Assembly: GCF_003315485.1 (NCBI RefSeq)
Contig: NZ_QNSE01000007.1
Location: forward strand, 1-64,000
Origin: Marinomonas rhizomae
GTDB taxonomy: Bacteria > Pseudomonadota > Gammaproteobacteria > Pseudomonadales > Marinomonadaceae
DNA: 64,000 nucleotides
Direction of reading: 5' to 3'
The position numbers were made by a program, and so were the translations under genes. This document shows, piece after piece, positions 1 through 8,916 of the stretch. The notes under the pieces were generated by a model. The model ran no database searches, had not been told where the DNA came from, and saw only the letters and a list, made by a program, of their open reading frames with translations. Positions within the stretch are counted from its first letter, which is position 1; each line of letters opens with the position of its first letter.

Positions 1-55
1 TTACCTAAGTAAGTTGCTCACTTTCGTTTGCGTTGTTGTCCGTGTCAGTGGGTGC

Positions 56-125
56 GTATAATACATTCCAAAATTTTCTATGCAAGCTCTTTTTTGAAAT
101 TCTTTTAATTTATTTATATTTCACT
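56..125 (-). promoter_or_regulatory. rRNA operon P1 promoter (reads leftward off the window)
   Basis: Read on the minus strand there is an A/T-rich UP-like tract (about 95-125), a -35 CTTGCA (81-86), a 17-nt spacer and a -10 TATTAT (58-63). The discriminator and early transcribed region then run GCACCCACTGACACGG, very close to the start region of E. coli rrn P1 transcripts. I infer that the 16S gene lies to the left, outside the window. The promoter identity rests on this similarity. Confidence 0.75.
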
Positions 126-136
126 TAACAAGCTAT

Positions 137-176
137 AGATAAACAAAAAGACACCGAAGTGTCTTTTTGTTTATCT
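137..176 (-). terminator. tyrS terminator (18-bp perfect hairpin)
   Basis: Two 18-nt arms (137-154 and 159-176) are perfectly complementary around a CGAA loop. The lower stem is A/T-rich, so it can end transcription in both directions. It lies 28 nt after the tyrS stop and isolates tyrS from the rRNA promoter to its left. Confidence 0.85.
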
Positions 177-204
177 CATTAACTTAGACGGTTTCCAGCA
201 TACC

Positions 205-1509
205 TTACAATACGAAAAGGTGATGCTTCTTCTTACCCAACTTAACTAGAAAGTACTTTCCGAAGTAGCCATTTTCAGTCGAGAATATATCTGCTGCCGC
301 CATATTTTCGCCCAACCCTTTCGCAACACCATTAACAAACACCGAGTTACGCTGCAGTGCATCTTTAACCTGCTTACCACTAGCAGCTAACCCTGCATCA
401 GCCATTAGGCTAGTAAGTGGTGTGTCAGAAAGATTAATTCCCGCCAAAGAACTACTTGGTAAACCATCAAGCTGGATTTGCTCAAGGTCTTGCTCACTCA
501 ATTGATCTGCCTCACCACTAAACAAGGCATTAGTAATACGTTCTGCCGCTTGCAACCCCTCTTCACCATGCACTAGTTTAGTAGCTTCGCGAGCAAGAAT
601 TGATTGAGCTTGAGGCTTCCCGCCACTTTCTTTATCCGCCTTTTCAATCGCATCGACTTCAGCAAGATCCAAAAAGGTAAAAAACTTCAAAAACTTATAA
701 ACATCAGCATCTGCAGTATTCATCCAAAATTGATAAAAAGCATACTGGCTCGTCTTAGCTGAATCCAACCAAACCGCACCAGATTCCGTTTTACCAAATT
801 TGGTTCCATCTGACTTAGTGACTAACGGAACAGTCAAGCCAAAAGTCTGAGATTTATTTTGACGGCGAGAAAGATCGATACCACCAACAATATTCCCCCA
901 CTGATCACTGCCACCCACTTGTAAGGTGCAATCGTAAGCTCTATTTAACTCAGCGAAATCCATCCCCTGCAACAAAGCATAAGAAAACTCTGTAAAGGAA
1001 ATACCAGCACCTTCTCTATTAAGTCGCTGCTGGACAGATTCTTTATTAATCATAGCATTAACAGAAAAATGTTTACCGATATCTCGTAAGAAGTCCAGCA
1101 CACTCATTTCGCCAGCCCAATCGAGATTATTAACTACTCGCGCAGGATTAGGCACATCATTGAATTTTATAAACTGACTAACTTGACCACGAATTTTTTC
1201 AGCCCAACTAGCAACGACATCAGAAGTATTCAGTTGACGCTCAGCCGCCTTAAAGCTCGGGTCGCCAATAAGACCAGTTGCACCACCTACCAGAGCGATC
1301 GGATTATGACCTGCATCTTGGAAACGCTTCAACACAAGAAGCGGCACAAGATGACCTAGATGCAAACTATCTGCAGTCGGATCAAAACCACAATAAAGAG
1401 TACGACTTCCACCATCTAGATGTTTTTTTAGCTCATCTTCTGCCGTCATCTGGGCGATAAGTCCACGAGCTTGCAAGTCATTCAAAAGGGCTTTACTGCT
1501 TACAGTCAT
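205..1509 (-). CDS. tyrS: Tyrosyl-tRNA synthetase
   Basis: Charges tRNA-Tyr with tyrosine in the cytoplasm. The 434-residue protein has the class I HIGH signature as HLGH (about residue 50), the KMSKS-type loop as KFGKT (about 237), the tyrosine-site stretch [10 protein letters not shown], and a C-terminal S4-like RNA-binding region. Length matches the E. coli TyrS type (about 424 aa). The ATG start sits 108 bp from the divergent M23 peptidase gene. A strong hairpin follows the stop codon. Family assignment is secure. Confidence 0.97.
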   Translation of the reverse strand: MTVSSKALLNDLQARGLIAQMTAEDELKKHLDGGSRTLYCGFDPTADSLHLGHLVPLLVLKRFQDAGHNPIALVGGATGLIGDPSFKAAERQLNTSDVVASWAEKIRGQVSQFIKFNDVPNPARVVNNLDWAGEMSVLDFLRDIGKHFSVNAMINKESVQQRLNREGAGISFTEFSYALLQGMDFAELNRAYDCTLQVGGSDQWGNIVGGIDLSRRQNKSQTFGLTVPLVTKSDGTKFGKTESGAVWLDSAKTSQYAFYQFWMNTADADVYKFLKFFTFLDLAEVDAIEKADKESGGKPQAQSILAREATKLVHGEEGLQAAERITNALFSGEADQLSEQDLEQIQLDGLPSSSLAGINLSDTPLTSLMADAGLAASGKQVKDALQRNSVFVNGVAKGLGENMAAADIFSTENGYFGKYFLVKLGKKKHHLFVL

Positions 1510-1617
1510 TATTTTGATCCATATCCTAGTTAGTTTATCTTACTTAAGCATTCAATTATAAAAGTAATGTTGGTAGGATTATAAGGCTTTTATTAAAGAT
1601 TTTTTCAGGTACGCATT

Positions 1618-3024
1618 TTGATCAAGCTATTACCAACTAAGCATTTACTCATGATTTCAGGAATAAGTGCACTTATCGCCATCGTGCTCATTGCATTTCC
1701 TGAAGAGGAAAACAGCGATAACAACCACATTTCCATCGAAGCAAACCTTGAAGTGATAGATCAGTCCCAACTTATGTTACAGGACTTGCAAAAACTCACA
1801 CCAAGAAGCAACACAGTGCCATTAGCAGCGCTACCAACAAACAACACGACATTTACACACGACATTCCAACACCAGAAGCTCTAGTAAAAAAGAGCCGTC
1901 CAGCAACATTTAAAGAACAGTCAATTGAAGTAAAATCTGGAGACTCCCTATCAAAGTTACTATCAAATGAGGGAATATCTGCTCAAGATATATATAAGGT
2001 ATCCTTGGCTGATAAAAAACAAAAAACATTACTTCAAATGAGACCAGGACAGACAATTAGCTTTACAAAAAATGAGACAACTGGCGAACTCACACAACTC
2101 ACTCTCATACTCAATCGACTAGACAGTGTCACTTTTGAACGTAACAATGAAAAGTTCAACAGAACAGAAGCCTCTAGAACACCCGATATTATCCAAACCT
2201 ACAAAGAAGCAGAGATCAATAACTCCCTATTTGTTGACGGTCTAAAGGCTGGAATCGACCAACCTCTACTCATTGAATTAGCAAATATTTTCGGCTGGGA
2301 TATAGATTTTGCTTTAGACATAAGAAAAGGCGACAGCCTAAGCATTCTTTATGAAGAAAACTTTCTAGATGGAGAAAAAATTGGTCACGGCAATATAATA
2401 GCAGCCCAATTCATCAACAACGGCCGAACCTATCAAGCAATTAGATACAAAACAGAGAAAGGAGCAAGCTATTACACCCCTGACGGGCTTGCCATGAGAA
2501 AAGCTTTTATACGTACACCTGTAGATTTCACAAGAATCTCATCAAAATTCAACCCAAATAGACTGCACCCTATTTTTAAAACCAGCCGACCACACAGAGG
2601 TGTCGATTACGCTGCAGCAAGCGGCACTCCTGTTAAAGCAGCTGGCGATGGAAAAATATCCTTTGCTGGAAAGCAAAATGGCTACGGTAATGTTGTTATT
2701 ATTGATCACGGTAAAGGCTACCAAACTCTTTACGCACATTTAAAAGGCTTTGCTAGAGGCACAAGACGAGGAGCCAGAGTTCAACAAGGGAAAATTATTG
2801 CTTACGTAGGACAAACAGGCTGGGCAACAGGCCCTCACTTACACTATGAGTTCAGAATAAATGGCACCCACAAAAACCCAGTAACCGTGAAGTTACCAAA
2901 TGATGATCCTATGCCTAAAAACGACTTAAAGAAGTATTTACCTTATGCAAAACAGGTCGTCGCTACGCTATCGAATTCCCACTCGCCATCGTTTGCACAA
3001 AAGTTTGCAGCCCTAAAAGACTAA
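1618..3024 (+). CDS. M23 family murein DD-endopeptidase, MepM-like
   Basis: Predicted periplasmic enzyme that cuts peptidoglycan cross-links. The 468-residue protein starts with one hydrophobic segment (about residues 9-26), then a LysM/OapA-like part with SGDSLSKLL (about 107), and ends with a LytM/M23 domain carrying the zinc motifs HRGVD (about 326) and HLHYEF (about 407). The start is TTG with a short AGG upstream; an ATG at 1651 is an alternative that would shorten the membrane segment. It is divergent from tyrS, a common neighbour of mepM-like genes. Substrate specificity is inferred from the family. Confidence 0.9.
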   Translation: MIKLLPTKHLLMISGISALIAIVLIAFPEEENSDNNHISIEANLEVIDQSQLMLQDLQKLTPRSNTVPLAALPTNNTTFTHDIPTPEALVKKSRPATFKEQSIEVKSGDSLSKLLSNEGISAQDIYKVSLADKKQKTLLQMRPGQTISFTKNETTGELTQLTLILNRLDSVTFERNNEKFNRTEASRTPDIIQTYKEAEINNSLFVDGLKAGIDQPLLIELANIFGWDIDFALDIRKGDSLSILYEENFLDGEKIGHGNIIAAQFINNGRTYQAIRYKTEKGASYYTPDGLAMRKAFIRTPVDFTRISSKFNPNRLHPIFKTSRPHRGVDYAAASGTPVKAAGDGKISFAGKQNGYGNVVIIDHGKGYQTLYAHLKGFARGTRRGARVQQGKIIAYVGQTGWATGPHLHYEFRINGTHKNPVTVKLPNDDPMPKNDLKKYLPYAKQVVATLSNSHSPSFAQKFAALKD

Positions 3025-3146
3025 CATTATCAACGGCGTGGCAGGCATAACTTAAAAGCAGGCCACGCAAGCAACGCCCCCACATTCAGCCAATACAAAA
3101 AGCACCCTTAGACCACTATCAGCAAGACAAAATGCCTTTTCATAAA

Positions 3147-3177
3147 AAAGCCCACTTAACACAGTTAAGCAGGCTTT
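3147..3177 (-). terminator. cheR terminator
   Basis: An imperfect 14-bp hairpin (arms 3147-3160 and 3164-3177, ACA loop). On the minus strand it is followed by a run of Ts, so it fits as the end of the cheV-cheR transcript. It also lies after the plus-strand peptidase gene. Confidence 0.7.
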
Positions 3178-3206
3178 AGAGAATACGAAGAATATGGCTC
3201 GAAAAC

Positions 3207-4043
3207 TTACAAAGCTTTCGCTTTATAAACAATCCCCGGATGACATTGAACAATTTCAAAATAATCCGACAATCCGCTCAACGCTTCAGAACCACCGAGA
3301 AATAAATAACCACCCGGCTTCAATGAAGCGTGCATTCTTTTTAAAATCTCCAGTTTAAGATCAACCGTGAAATAAATGAGAACGTTTCGACAGAAGATAA
3401 CATCAAACTTACCTAACATAGAAAATGAATCGATAAGATTTAAGTACTTAAACTCCACACGAGAGCTTAAGTGCGGTTTTATCTTCCAAGTTAAGTCATT
3501 TATCTTATCAAAATAACGACGCTGTAAATCTGCACCAAGACCGCGGGCAATAGCCAAACTGTCGTATTCCCCCTGCTTAGCGTGTTGCAGTATATTAGTG
3601 CAAATATCGGTCGCCACTATCTTTTCACCTGCCTTCAAAACCCCAGGACGAGAAGACTTAAACTCTTCAATTACCATACTGATTGAATATGGCTCTTGGC
3701 CTGTAGATGAGGCTGCTGACCAAATTCTCAAAGGAGCTGTCGTCATTTCTGGCAACACCTTATCTTTTAAAATTGCAAAAGGATGAGAATCCCTAAACCA
3801 AAGAGTCTCATTTGTTGTCATTGCATTAATGACCTCTTCCTTTAGCTTAGAACCCCCCATACGCTCTAAAGCGTCGACTAATTGCTCAATCTTAGAAAAA
3901 CCTTCTCTTTCTAAAATTTTCCCTAGACGACTAGCAACCAAATACTGCTTATTATCACTCAGCGAGATACCACATACTTTCTGCAGGTAATCCCTGAACC
4001 TGATATATCCATTAGGTGTTATTGCATTTGTACTACTGAGCAT
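3207..4043 (-). CDS. cheR: Chemotaxis protein methyltransferase CheR
   Basis: Methylates glutamates of chemoreceptors using S-adenosylmethionine. The 278-residue protein has the helical CheR N-domain (about 1-80) and the Rossmann methyltransferase domain with IWSAASSTGQEPYS (SAM loop, about 108) and FDVIFCRNVLIYF (about 213). The ATG is preceded by GGAG at 5-nt spacing. It lies downstream of cheV on the same strand with a 58-bp gap, probably as one transcript. Length is close to the E. coli enzyme (286 aa). Confidence 0.96.
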   Translation of the reverse strand: MLSSTNAITPNGYIRFRDYLQKVCGISLSDNKQYLVASRLGKILEREGFSKIEQLVDALERMGGSKLKEEVINAMTTNETLWFRDSHPFAILKDKVLPEMTTAPLRIWSAASSTGQEPYSISMVIEEFKSSRPGVLKAGEKIVATDICTNILQHAKQGEYDSLAIARGLGADLQRRYFDKINDLTWKIKPHLSSRVEFKYLNLIDSFSMLGKFDVIFCRNVLIYFTVDLKLEILKRMHASLKPGGYLFLGGSEALSGLSDYFEIVQCHPGIVYKAKAL

Positions 4044-4101
4044 TAAAACTCCATAAGTGACAGGTTCAACAAATAAAATCCCAAAACCAAGAGCATTGAC
4101 A

Positions 4102-5031
4102 TTACTCTGATTGAACCTGCACTGTTTCTATAGCCAATCTGGCCAATTCATCAGGTTGGAACTTCGCCAAAAATCCGTCAGCTCCAACTTTTTTAACCAT
4201 CGCTTCGTTAAACACACCACTCAAGGAAGTATGAAGAAGAATAAATAGATCTTGCAAACGGCTATCATTACGAATTGCAGTTGTCAGCGTATAACCATCC
4301 ATTTCTGGCATTTCTATATCAGATATAACCATAGAGAGCTCTTTAGTTACATCCTTACCTTCCGCTACCATATTCTGAAGGTAAGTAAGCGCTTCAAGAC
4401 CGTCACACAAAACTGTAGTTGCAAAACCTACCTGTTCCATACAACGTTTAATTTGCTTACGCGCCACAGAAGAGTCATCTACTATAAGAATGTGATGCTT
4501 TTGTGCATTCTCTGTTACGCCAGCATTCACAATACCTTCAGATATATCCTGACGAGTAGGCGCAACTTCAGAAAGAATCTGCTCAACATCGATAATCTCA
4601 ACCATTTCTTTGTCTACCTGACAAACAGCAGTCAGGTAATTATCATTCGACAACCCTTTCGGTGGTGGCTGAATATCGCTCCAATTCATATTCACAATAC
4701 GCTCTACACCACGTACCAGAAAACCCTGAATACGACGATTGTATTCAGTGATAATCACAAAGCATTGACTGATATTTTCGATCGGACTAGCGCCAGTGGC
4801 CAACCCTAAATCTAGAATAGGAATAGTGCCACCACGAATATGTGCAACACCTCTAACAACAGGTGAGCTATGAGGCATAGTGGTTAACTTAGGACACTGC
4901 AGCACTTCTTTTACTTTAAAAACGTTAATGCCATAAATTTGCTTACCATTTAAGCGAAACAACAGCAGTTCAAGTCGGTTTTCCCCTACAAGCTGTGTAC
5001 GTTGGTTAACAGTATCCAAAACTCCAGCCAT
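4102..5031 (-). CDS. cheV: Chemotaxis coupling/response-regulator protein CheV
   Basis: Couples receptors to CheA and can be phosphorylated. A CheW-like domain (about residues 15-160) is followed by a receiver domain with HHILIVDDSS and the phospho-acceptor Asp in VISDIEMPEMDG. I use the ATG at 5031 because GGAGG lies just before it; the longer TTG start at 5043 would put the ribosome site inside the gene. Product is 309 residues. It is divergent from flgA and leads into cheR, a usual flagellar-locus order. Confidence 0.95.
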   Translation of the reverse strand: MAGVLDTVNQRTQLVGENRLELLLFRLNGKQIYGINVFKVKEVLQCPKLTTMPHSSPVVRGVAHIRGGTIPILDLGLATGASPIENISQCFVIITEYNRRIQGFLVRGVERIVNMNWSDIQPPPKGLSNDNYLTAVCQVDKEMVEIIDVEQILSEVAPTRQDISEGIVNAGVTENAQKHHILIVDDSSVARKQIKRCMEQVGFATTVLCDGLEALTYLQNMVAEGKDVTKELSMVISDIEMPEMDGYTLTTAIRNDSRLQDLFILLHTSLSGVFNEAMVKKVGADGFLAKFQPDELARLAIETVQVQSE

Positions 5032-5170
5032 AAACGCCTCCAAAATGTGTAAACATTATATGAGGTATTACCTCAAAATTGTTAAAATGCATCATCCAAT
5101 GATAAAGTGAATTCAAGTATTTTACTAACTATCTTATTTATAACGTAATAATAAACAAAGAGTATAAATC

Positions 5171-5863
5171 ATGCTAATCATAAGGCTAAGCATAGCCTTC
5201 ATTTATTTCCAAACTGGACTTTTATTTGCCGCATCCACAGAAGAGCAAATCAACCACTACATAAATCAGGTAGAGATTCCTCGTCTATCAAAAATATACT
5301 CAGATGCAACCATTAACATTACACTAAACAACCTTGCTGCCCTCAGCTACTTGCCTGACTGTGAAAGCAACTCAATCCAAATAAGCAATCAAAGACCAGA
5401 CGCCACGAAACGCACGAACTATGAAGTAAGTTGCGACTCACCAACGTGGAAATCTTATGTCCCTGTTACCCAATCCATCACTATCCCAGCAATAAAAACC
5501 ATTAGCCCTATAAATCGCGGCCAAACCATAAATAAATCAAACACAGATATTGGTGACGTAGACATATCTAACCTAAGAGGACATGTGTACACCAAGAAAA
5601 ATCCACCTTACGGTCTAATCGCTTCCCGTAACTTACGCATAAACACAGTTATCACTGACGACTTAACAAACCAACCTACACTGATCAAAAAGGGCGATTC
5701 CGTGCTAATTACAGCTAGCAGTGGCACTATTATAGTCAGAATGAACGGAGTTGCTTTGGAAAACGGTATAAAAGGCCAACAAATACGTGTAAAAAACTCA
5801 AGTTCTGAACGAATTATATACGCCAAAGTTGTAACTGACAGTGAGGTTCTTGTAAACTATTGA
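5171..5863 (+). CDS. flgA: Flagellar basal body P-ring formation protein FlgA
   Basis: Periplasmic chaperone for assembly of the flagellar P ring. The 230-residue protein has an N-terminal signal peptide (about 1-20, cleavage near LLFAA), a middle domain with the pair of cysteines seen in the family, and a C-terminal SAF-like domain (about 105-228) with RGHVYTKKNPPYG and NGVALENGIKGQQIRVKN. It is divergent from cheV and followed by flgM and flgN. Confidence 0.93.
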   Translation: MLIIRLSIAFIYFQTGLLFAASTEEQINHYINQVEIPRLSKIYSDATINITLNNLAALSYLPDCESNSIQISNQRPDATKRTNYEVSCDSPTWKSYVPVTQSITIPAIKTISPINRGQTINKSNTDIGDVDISNLRGHVYTKKNPPYGLIASRNLRINTVITDDLTNQPTLIKKGDSVLITASSGTIIVRMNGVALENGIKGQQIRVKNSSSERIIYAKVVTDSEVLVNY

Positions 5864-5911
5864 GTACAGACTGATCGGCAATTAATAAATTCATTTTTTA
5901 GGGCTTTTTAT

Positions 5912-5938
5912 TAAAGTTCCTGTAGGCCTTGCCGACAA
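5912..5938 (+). promoter_or_regulatory. Sigma-28 (FliA) promoter of flgM
   Basis: TAAA (5912-5915), exactly 15 nt, then GCCGACAA (5931-5938), against the consensus TAAA-N15-GCCGATAA. It lies 36 bp before the flgM ATG. FlgM is the anti-sigma-28 factor, and flgM is a classic sigma-28 target, which supports the call. Confidence 0.88.
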
Positions 5939-5974
5939 TATAGACAGGCAAATCATTAAAGGGCGGAAAACCCA

Positions 5975-6289
5975 ATGGCAATACATTTTACAGGTCTATC
6001 AAACCAAGGCACGATAAACAAAAGCGAACGATCGCAAAAAGACGACGCGACACATAGTGCCACAGACAAAAAAAGTGAAGTTCAAAGTGGCGGCACACTA
6101 GCAGAAGACACAGTAAAGCTAAGTGGCACTGCGCAAATACTGCAAAATCAGCAATCGAAAATTAACAGCTTGCCTGATGTTGATATGGATAAAGTAGAAC
6201 AAATCAAAAATGCAATCGCTGCAGGTGAATACAAAATAGACACCCAAAAGCTAGCAAATAATATGGCTTCTATGGATTCGCTATTCTAG
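5975..6289 (+). CDS. flgM: Negative regulator of flagellin synthesis (anti-sigma-28 factor) FlgM
   Basis: Binds FliA (sigma-28) until the hook is complete, then is exported. The 104-residue product has a polar, probably disordered N-terminal half and the conserved C-terminal sigma-binding half with DTVKLSGTAQ (about 49) and KVEQIKNAIAAGEYKID (about 71). A ribosome site AAGGG precedes the ATG. A sigma-28 promoter lies upstream, giving the usual feedback loop. flgN follows 37 bp later. Confidence 0.95.
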   Translation: MAIHFTGLSNQGTINKSERSQKDDATHSATDKKSEVQSGGTLAEDTVKLSGTAQILQNQQSKINSLPDVDMDKVEQIKNAIAAGEYKIDTQKLANNMASMDSLF

Positions 6290-6326
6290 ACTGTACCTCC
6301 TGCATAGTCTGTAAACGGTTTGTCTT

Positions 6327-6806
6327 ATGATTCCTATCACCCCTATATTTGTGAGAAGCAAAGAGATACTAAAAGAGCTCTCTTCGCTTCTTGATAAAGA
6401 ACGGTTGGCATATGGAGCACTAGACAGTGACGCCATCATCAATCTATCAGAACAAAAGCAAACTCTTCTTGATGAAATGAATCTTCTTAATGAGAAACGA
6501 ATCAACATCCTCATTAAATTTGATATTGTTGACCGAAAACAACCTACTGAAGAAGAGTTCAAAAGCTGGCTAGCCCTACAAGATAGTTCAATGGATGAAG
6601 TTCGCCTTTTAATGCAAGAGTGCGAAACACTACTTCAAAGCTGTAAAGTTAAAAACAATACAAATGCTCGTGTCCTAAACACCCTGCAAAAACGAAACAA
6701 ACACCTCTTCGAGTTACTACAAGGTCACAGTAGCAAAAACAAAGTCTACACAGCTCGAGGCTCCACTCGCCCAATTAGCAGTAAACACACACTTGGTCGC
6801 GCTTAA
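6327..6806 (+). CDS. flgN: Flagellar export chaperone FlgN
   Basis: Cytoplasmic chaperone for the hook-associated proteins FlgK and FlgL. The 159-residue protein is almost wholly helical, with the FlgN pattern LLDKERLAYGALDSDAI (about 21) and NLSEQKQTLLDEMNLLNE (about 39), then a basic tail. Its place directly after flgM is typical. No transmembrane segment or signal peptide is seen. Confidence 0.9.
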   Translation: MIPITPIFVRSKEILKELSSLLDKERLAYGALDSDAIINLSEQKQTLLDEMNLLNEKRINILIKFDIVDRKQPTEEEFKSWLALQDSSMDEVRLLMQECETLLQSCKVKNNTNARVLNTLQKRNKHLFELLQGHSSKNKVYTARGSTRPISSKHTLGRA

Positions 6807-6842
6807 AAAGCGATAAAAATCAACATCATACTTAGCTTAAGT

Positions 6843-6871
6843 TTGTATTTTTCGCCCAATTAATGTATAAA
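6843..6871 (+). promoter_or_regulatory. Promoter of tRNA-Arg
   Basis: TTGTAT (6843-6848), 17-nt spacer, TATAAA (6866-6871), 15 bp before the first base of the tRNA. Spacing and position fit a sigma-70 promoter. Confidence 0.65.
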
Positions 6872-6886
6872 ATCACATTACAATGA

Positions 6887-6962
6887 GTCCTCATAGGTAA
6901 ACAGGATATACCGGCCGCCTCCTAAGCAGCTATTCCAGGTTCGAGTCCTGGTGGGGACACCA
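6887..6962 (+). tRNA. tRNA-Arg (anticodon CCT), integration site
   Basis: A full 76-nt cloverleaf ending in CCA. Acceptor arms are 6887-6893 and 6952-6958 with one G-T pair; D stem GGTA/TACC; anticodon loop CTCCTAA (6919-6925); T stem CCAGG/CCTGG. The anticodon stem has a C-A mismatch in its middle (6916 and 6928). The last 15 bases recur at 13029-13043, so this gene is the attachment site of the element that follows. Confidence 0.95.
6948..6962 (+). repeat. attL core (15-bp direct repeat)
   Basis: CTGGTGGGGACACCA at the 3' end of tRNA-Arg, repeated exactly at 13029-13043. Sequence on both sides differs. It marks the left end of the integrated element, and the integrase gene lies right beside it, as is usual for tRNA-targeting islands. 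Confidence 0.85.
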
Positions 6963-6968
6963 CACACT

Positions 6969-6999
6969 AAAAAAGCCGCTTCCTATAGCGGCTTTTTTT
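6969..6999 (+). terminator. Terminator after tRNA-Arg
   Basis: Arms AAAAAAGCCGCT and AGCGGCTTTTTT pair around a 6-nt loop (6981-6986), followed by more Ts. It lies just inside the element and would end the tRNA transcript before the integrase. Confidence 0.85.
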
Positions 7000-7080
7000 C
7001 GTCTTAAACCCTTATAAATACTGGCCTACCGCCCTATTCTCACTTCATAATGGTTCCAAATAGTTTCCATTGGTTTCGTC

Positions 7081-7144
7081 AGTGCCCCCAAATTGTGAGG
7101 GCACTACAGGGGGCATTTAGACTATTCAATAATGCCATGCCCCC
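7081..7144. repeat. Left integrase arm-type sites (candidate)
   Basis: A GGGGGCATT at 7109-7117 and reversed copies at 7137-7144 and 7083-7089. A 7-bp inverted repeat AGTGCCC/GGGCACT (7081-7087, 7099-7105) overlaps them. The same motif stands at the other end of the element (12949-12969). I infer binding sites for the integrase N-terminal domain. Confidence 0.45.
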
Positions 7145-7183
7145 ACATAGATACTCCACCTGCACTATTTAAAAGACTGACTT

Positions 7184-8401
7184 ATGTCACTCACAGACCG
7201 AGAGCTGAAAGCACTTAAGCCAAAAGAAAAGCCCTACAAGCTCGCTGATGAAAAGGGGCTATACATCGAAGTAACACCTTCAGGTTCTAAGCTTTGGCGT
7301 ATGAAGTACCGGTTTGAAGGCAAGGAAAAGCGTTTATCAATTGGTTCGTACCCTGATGTGCCATTAAAGACCGCGCGCTTAAAGCGGGATGAAGCACGTA
7401 GCAACCTAGCAAGTGGCATTGACCCAAGCGCTGAAAAACACAGCAACAACAGTACAAACACATTTGAGATAGTGGCTAGAGAGTGGCACTCCATAAAACA
7501 AGCTAAGAACTCAAAAAAACACTAACAGACTGTACTCAGAAGACTTGAACGAATGGTATTTCCAACTATTGGTAAACACCAAGTAGAAAGCATTAAGCCA
7601 ATAGACATTCTGGATCTACTTCGCAAGCTAGAAGACAACAACATCTTAGAGACAGCCCACAAAGTTAGAGGTTATATCAAAAGCACGTTTCAATACGCTG
7701 TACTAACGGGACGAGCAGAAAGCAATCCAGCCAGTGAGCTTGGTGGCGCCATGAGAACCTCTAAAGCCAAACACCTTGCCGCCTTAACCACACCAAAGGA
7801 AGTTGGGGCGTTAATGTTAGCAATAGATTATTACTCCATGTCACCGGCCGTTACTCCAGTCGTGGTTGCCGCCTTAAAATGCTCTGCAATGTGGTTTTGT
7901 CGCCAAAAGGAAATACGCTTTTTAGAGTGGGATCAAATTCATTGGGATAAAGCACAAATAGAAACTATAGCCGCAAAGACAAACGCGAGTTTTATCATTC
8001 CACTTTCAAGACAAGCAATTGAAGTGCTAAAAGAGCTACACAAGGTTACCAGCCAAGGAAAGTACGTATTTCCCAGTGCCCGTGGTGACAGTCGCCCCCT
8101 TTCAGAAAACGGTGTAAACGTAGCAATTCGCGCCATGGGATTTAGTAAAGAGCAAATGTGCGCCCATGGTTTTCGATCCATGGGACGAACACTACTCGAC
8201 GAAGCACTTAACTACCCACCACACATTATTGAACAACAGTTAGCACATGTAGTACGCGACCCTCTAGGTCGAGCTTACAACCGCACGCAGCACCTAGAGC
8301 AAAGACGTGAAATGATGCAACATTGGGCAGACTACCTTGATAAACTCAAGCACGAAGCAACTCAAGGCAACGTAATAAGCGCTAACTTCAAACAAGCCTG
8401 A
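7184..8401 (+). pseudogene. P4-type tyrosine integrase, interrupted by an in-frame stop
   Basis: Codons 1-113 encode the arm-binding domain (DUF4102-like) and start of the core-binding domain. A TAA at 7523-7525 interrupts, and the same frame continues to 8401 with the rest. The joined reading of about 405 codons is a normal integrase length. Catalytic residues are present: Arg in FCRQKEIRFLEW, the box HGFRSMGR, His in QQLAHVV, and Tyr in GRAYNRTQ. An internal ATG at 7553 could give a 282-residue fragment without the arm domain. This is either a recent nonsense change or a sequencing error; no frameshift is needed to join the parts. Confidence 0.85.
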
Positions 8402-8700
8402 TACTGAGAATGCCAAACTCCAAAACATTAACAGCAAATGACTCATTGAAAGATTAAGCAACGCTAATAAAAGCCCCCTCTCCCCCCTTCAAATATAAAA
8501 GGAGGGGGAGGATATAGAAAAACCTCAACAATTACAAAATATTACAAAAATACCTACCTCTAAAAATGGGATCGTATGGGACAGCATGAAATCGTATGGG
8601 GCAACATACTGATAAACTGCGAGAAAACCACCATATTGCGACCCTAAAAGCCTCAAGGCATCCTCTTTAGCACAAGTTCAAACCACTAAGGAGAAACAAC
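8402..8700. other. Non-coding region between integrase and alpA, with repeats
   Basis: No gene is supported here. It holds a C-rich/G-rich hairpin (8480-8486 with 8504-8510) shortly after the integrase, a doubled A/T-rich unit TATTACAAAA (around 8536-8548), and two 10-bp copies of ATCGTATGGG spaced 20 bp apart (8571 and 8591). The ribosome site AAGGAG of alpA lies at the right end. Confidence 0.6.
8571..8607 (+). repeat. Two direct repeats with 20-bp period upstream of alpA
   Basis: ATCGTATGGG occurs at 8571-8580 and 8591-8600; the match extends with two changes to CAT (…ACAGCAT and …GCAACAT). A spacing of two helical turns suits tandem binding of one protein, possibly AlpA itself. Confidence 0.6.
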
Positions 8701-8901
8701 ATGCAAAGCACACCTTTCATTGTCGACCGTCGAGAAGTCGAACGTCTTACCTCATTACGCAAGACAACCATCTACCGCTTAATCAGAGAAGGAAAATTCC
8801 CTAAACCAGTTCGGATTAGTTCAATGCGAGTGGCATGGCGTATGAAAGATATTGAGGAATGGATTGAGTCCTTAGATCCAGCGAACACATTGATAGCTTA
8901 A
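8701..8901 (+). CDS. AlpA-family DNA-binding regulator / excisionase-like protein
   Basis: A 66-residue MerR-like winged-helix protein. The signature is LTSLRKTTIYRLIREGKFPKPVR in two parts (helix-turn-helix at about residues 16-32, then the wing) and WRMKDIEEWI near the end. In P4-like elements such proteins switch on integrase or act in excision. A good AAGGAG ribosome site precedes the ATG. It begins a close cluster with the next three genes, and tandem repeats lie upstream. Confidence 0.88.
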   Translation: MQSTPFIVDRREVERLTSLRKTTIYRLIREGKFPKPVRISSMRVAWRMKDIEEWIESLDPANTLIA

Positions 8902-8916
8902 CGGGGGGATGAAATC

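Noticed and set aside
5865-5890. GCCGATCA on the minus strand after flgA
   Set aside because: No TAAA at 15-nt spacing (nearest is at 17) and it would transcribe antisense into flgA.
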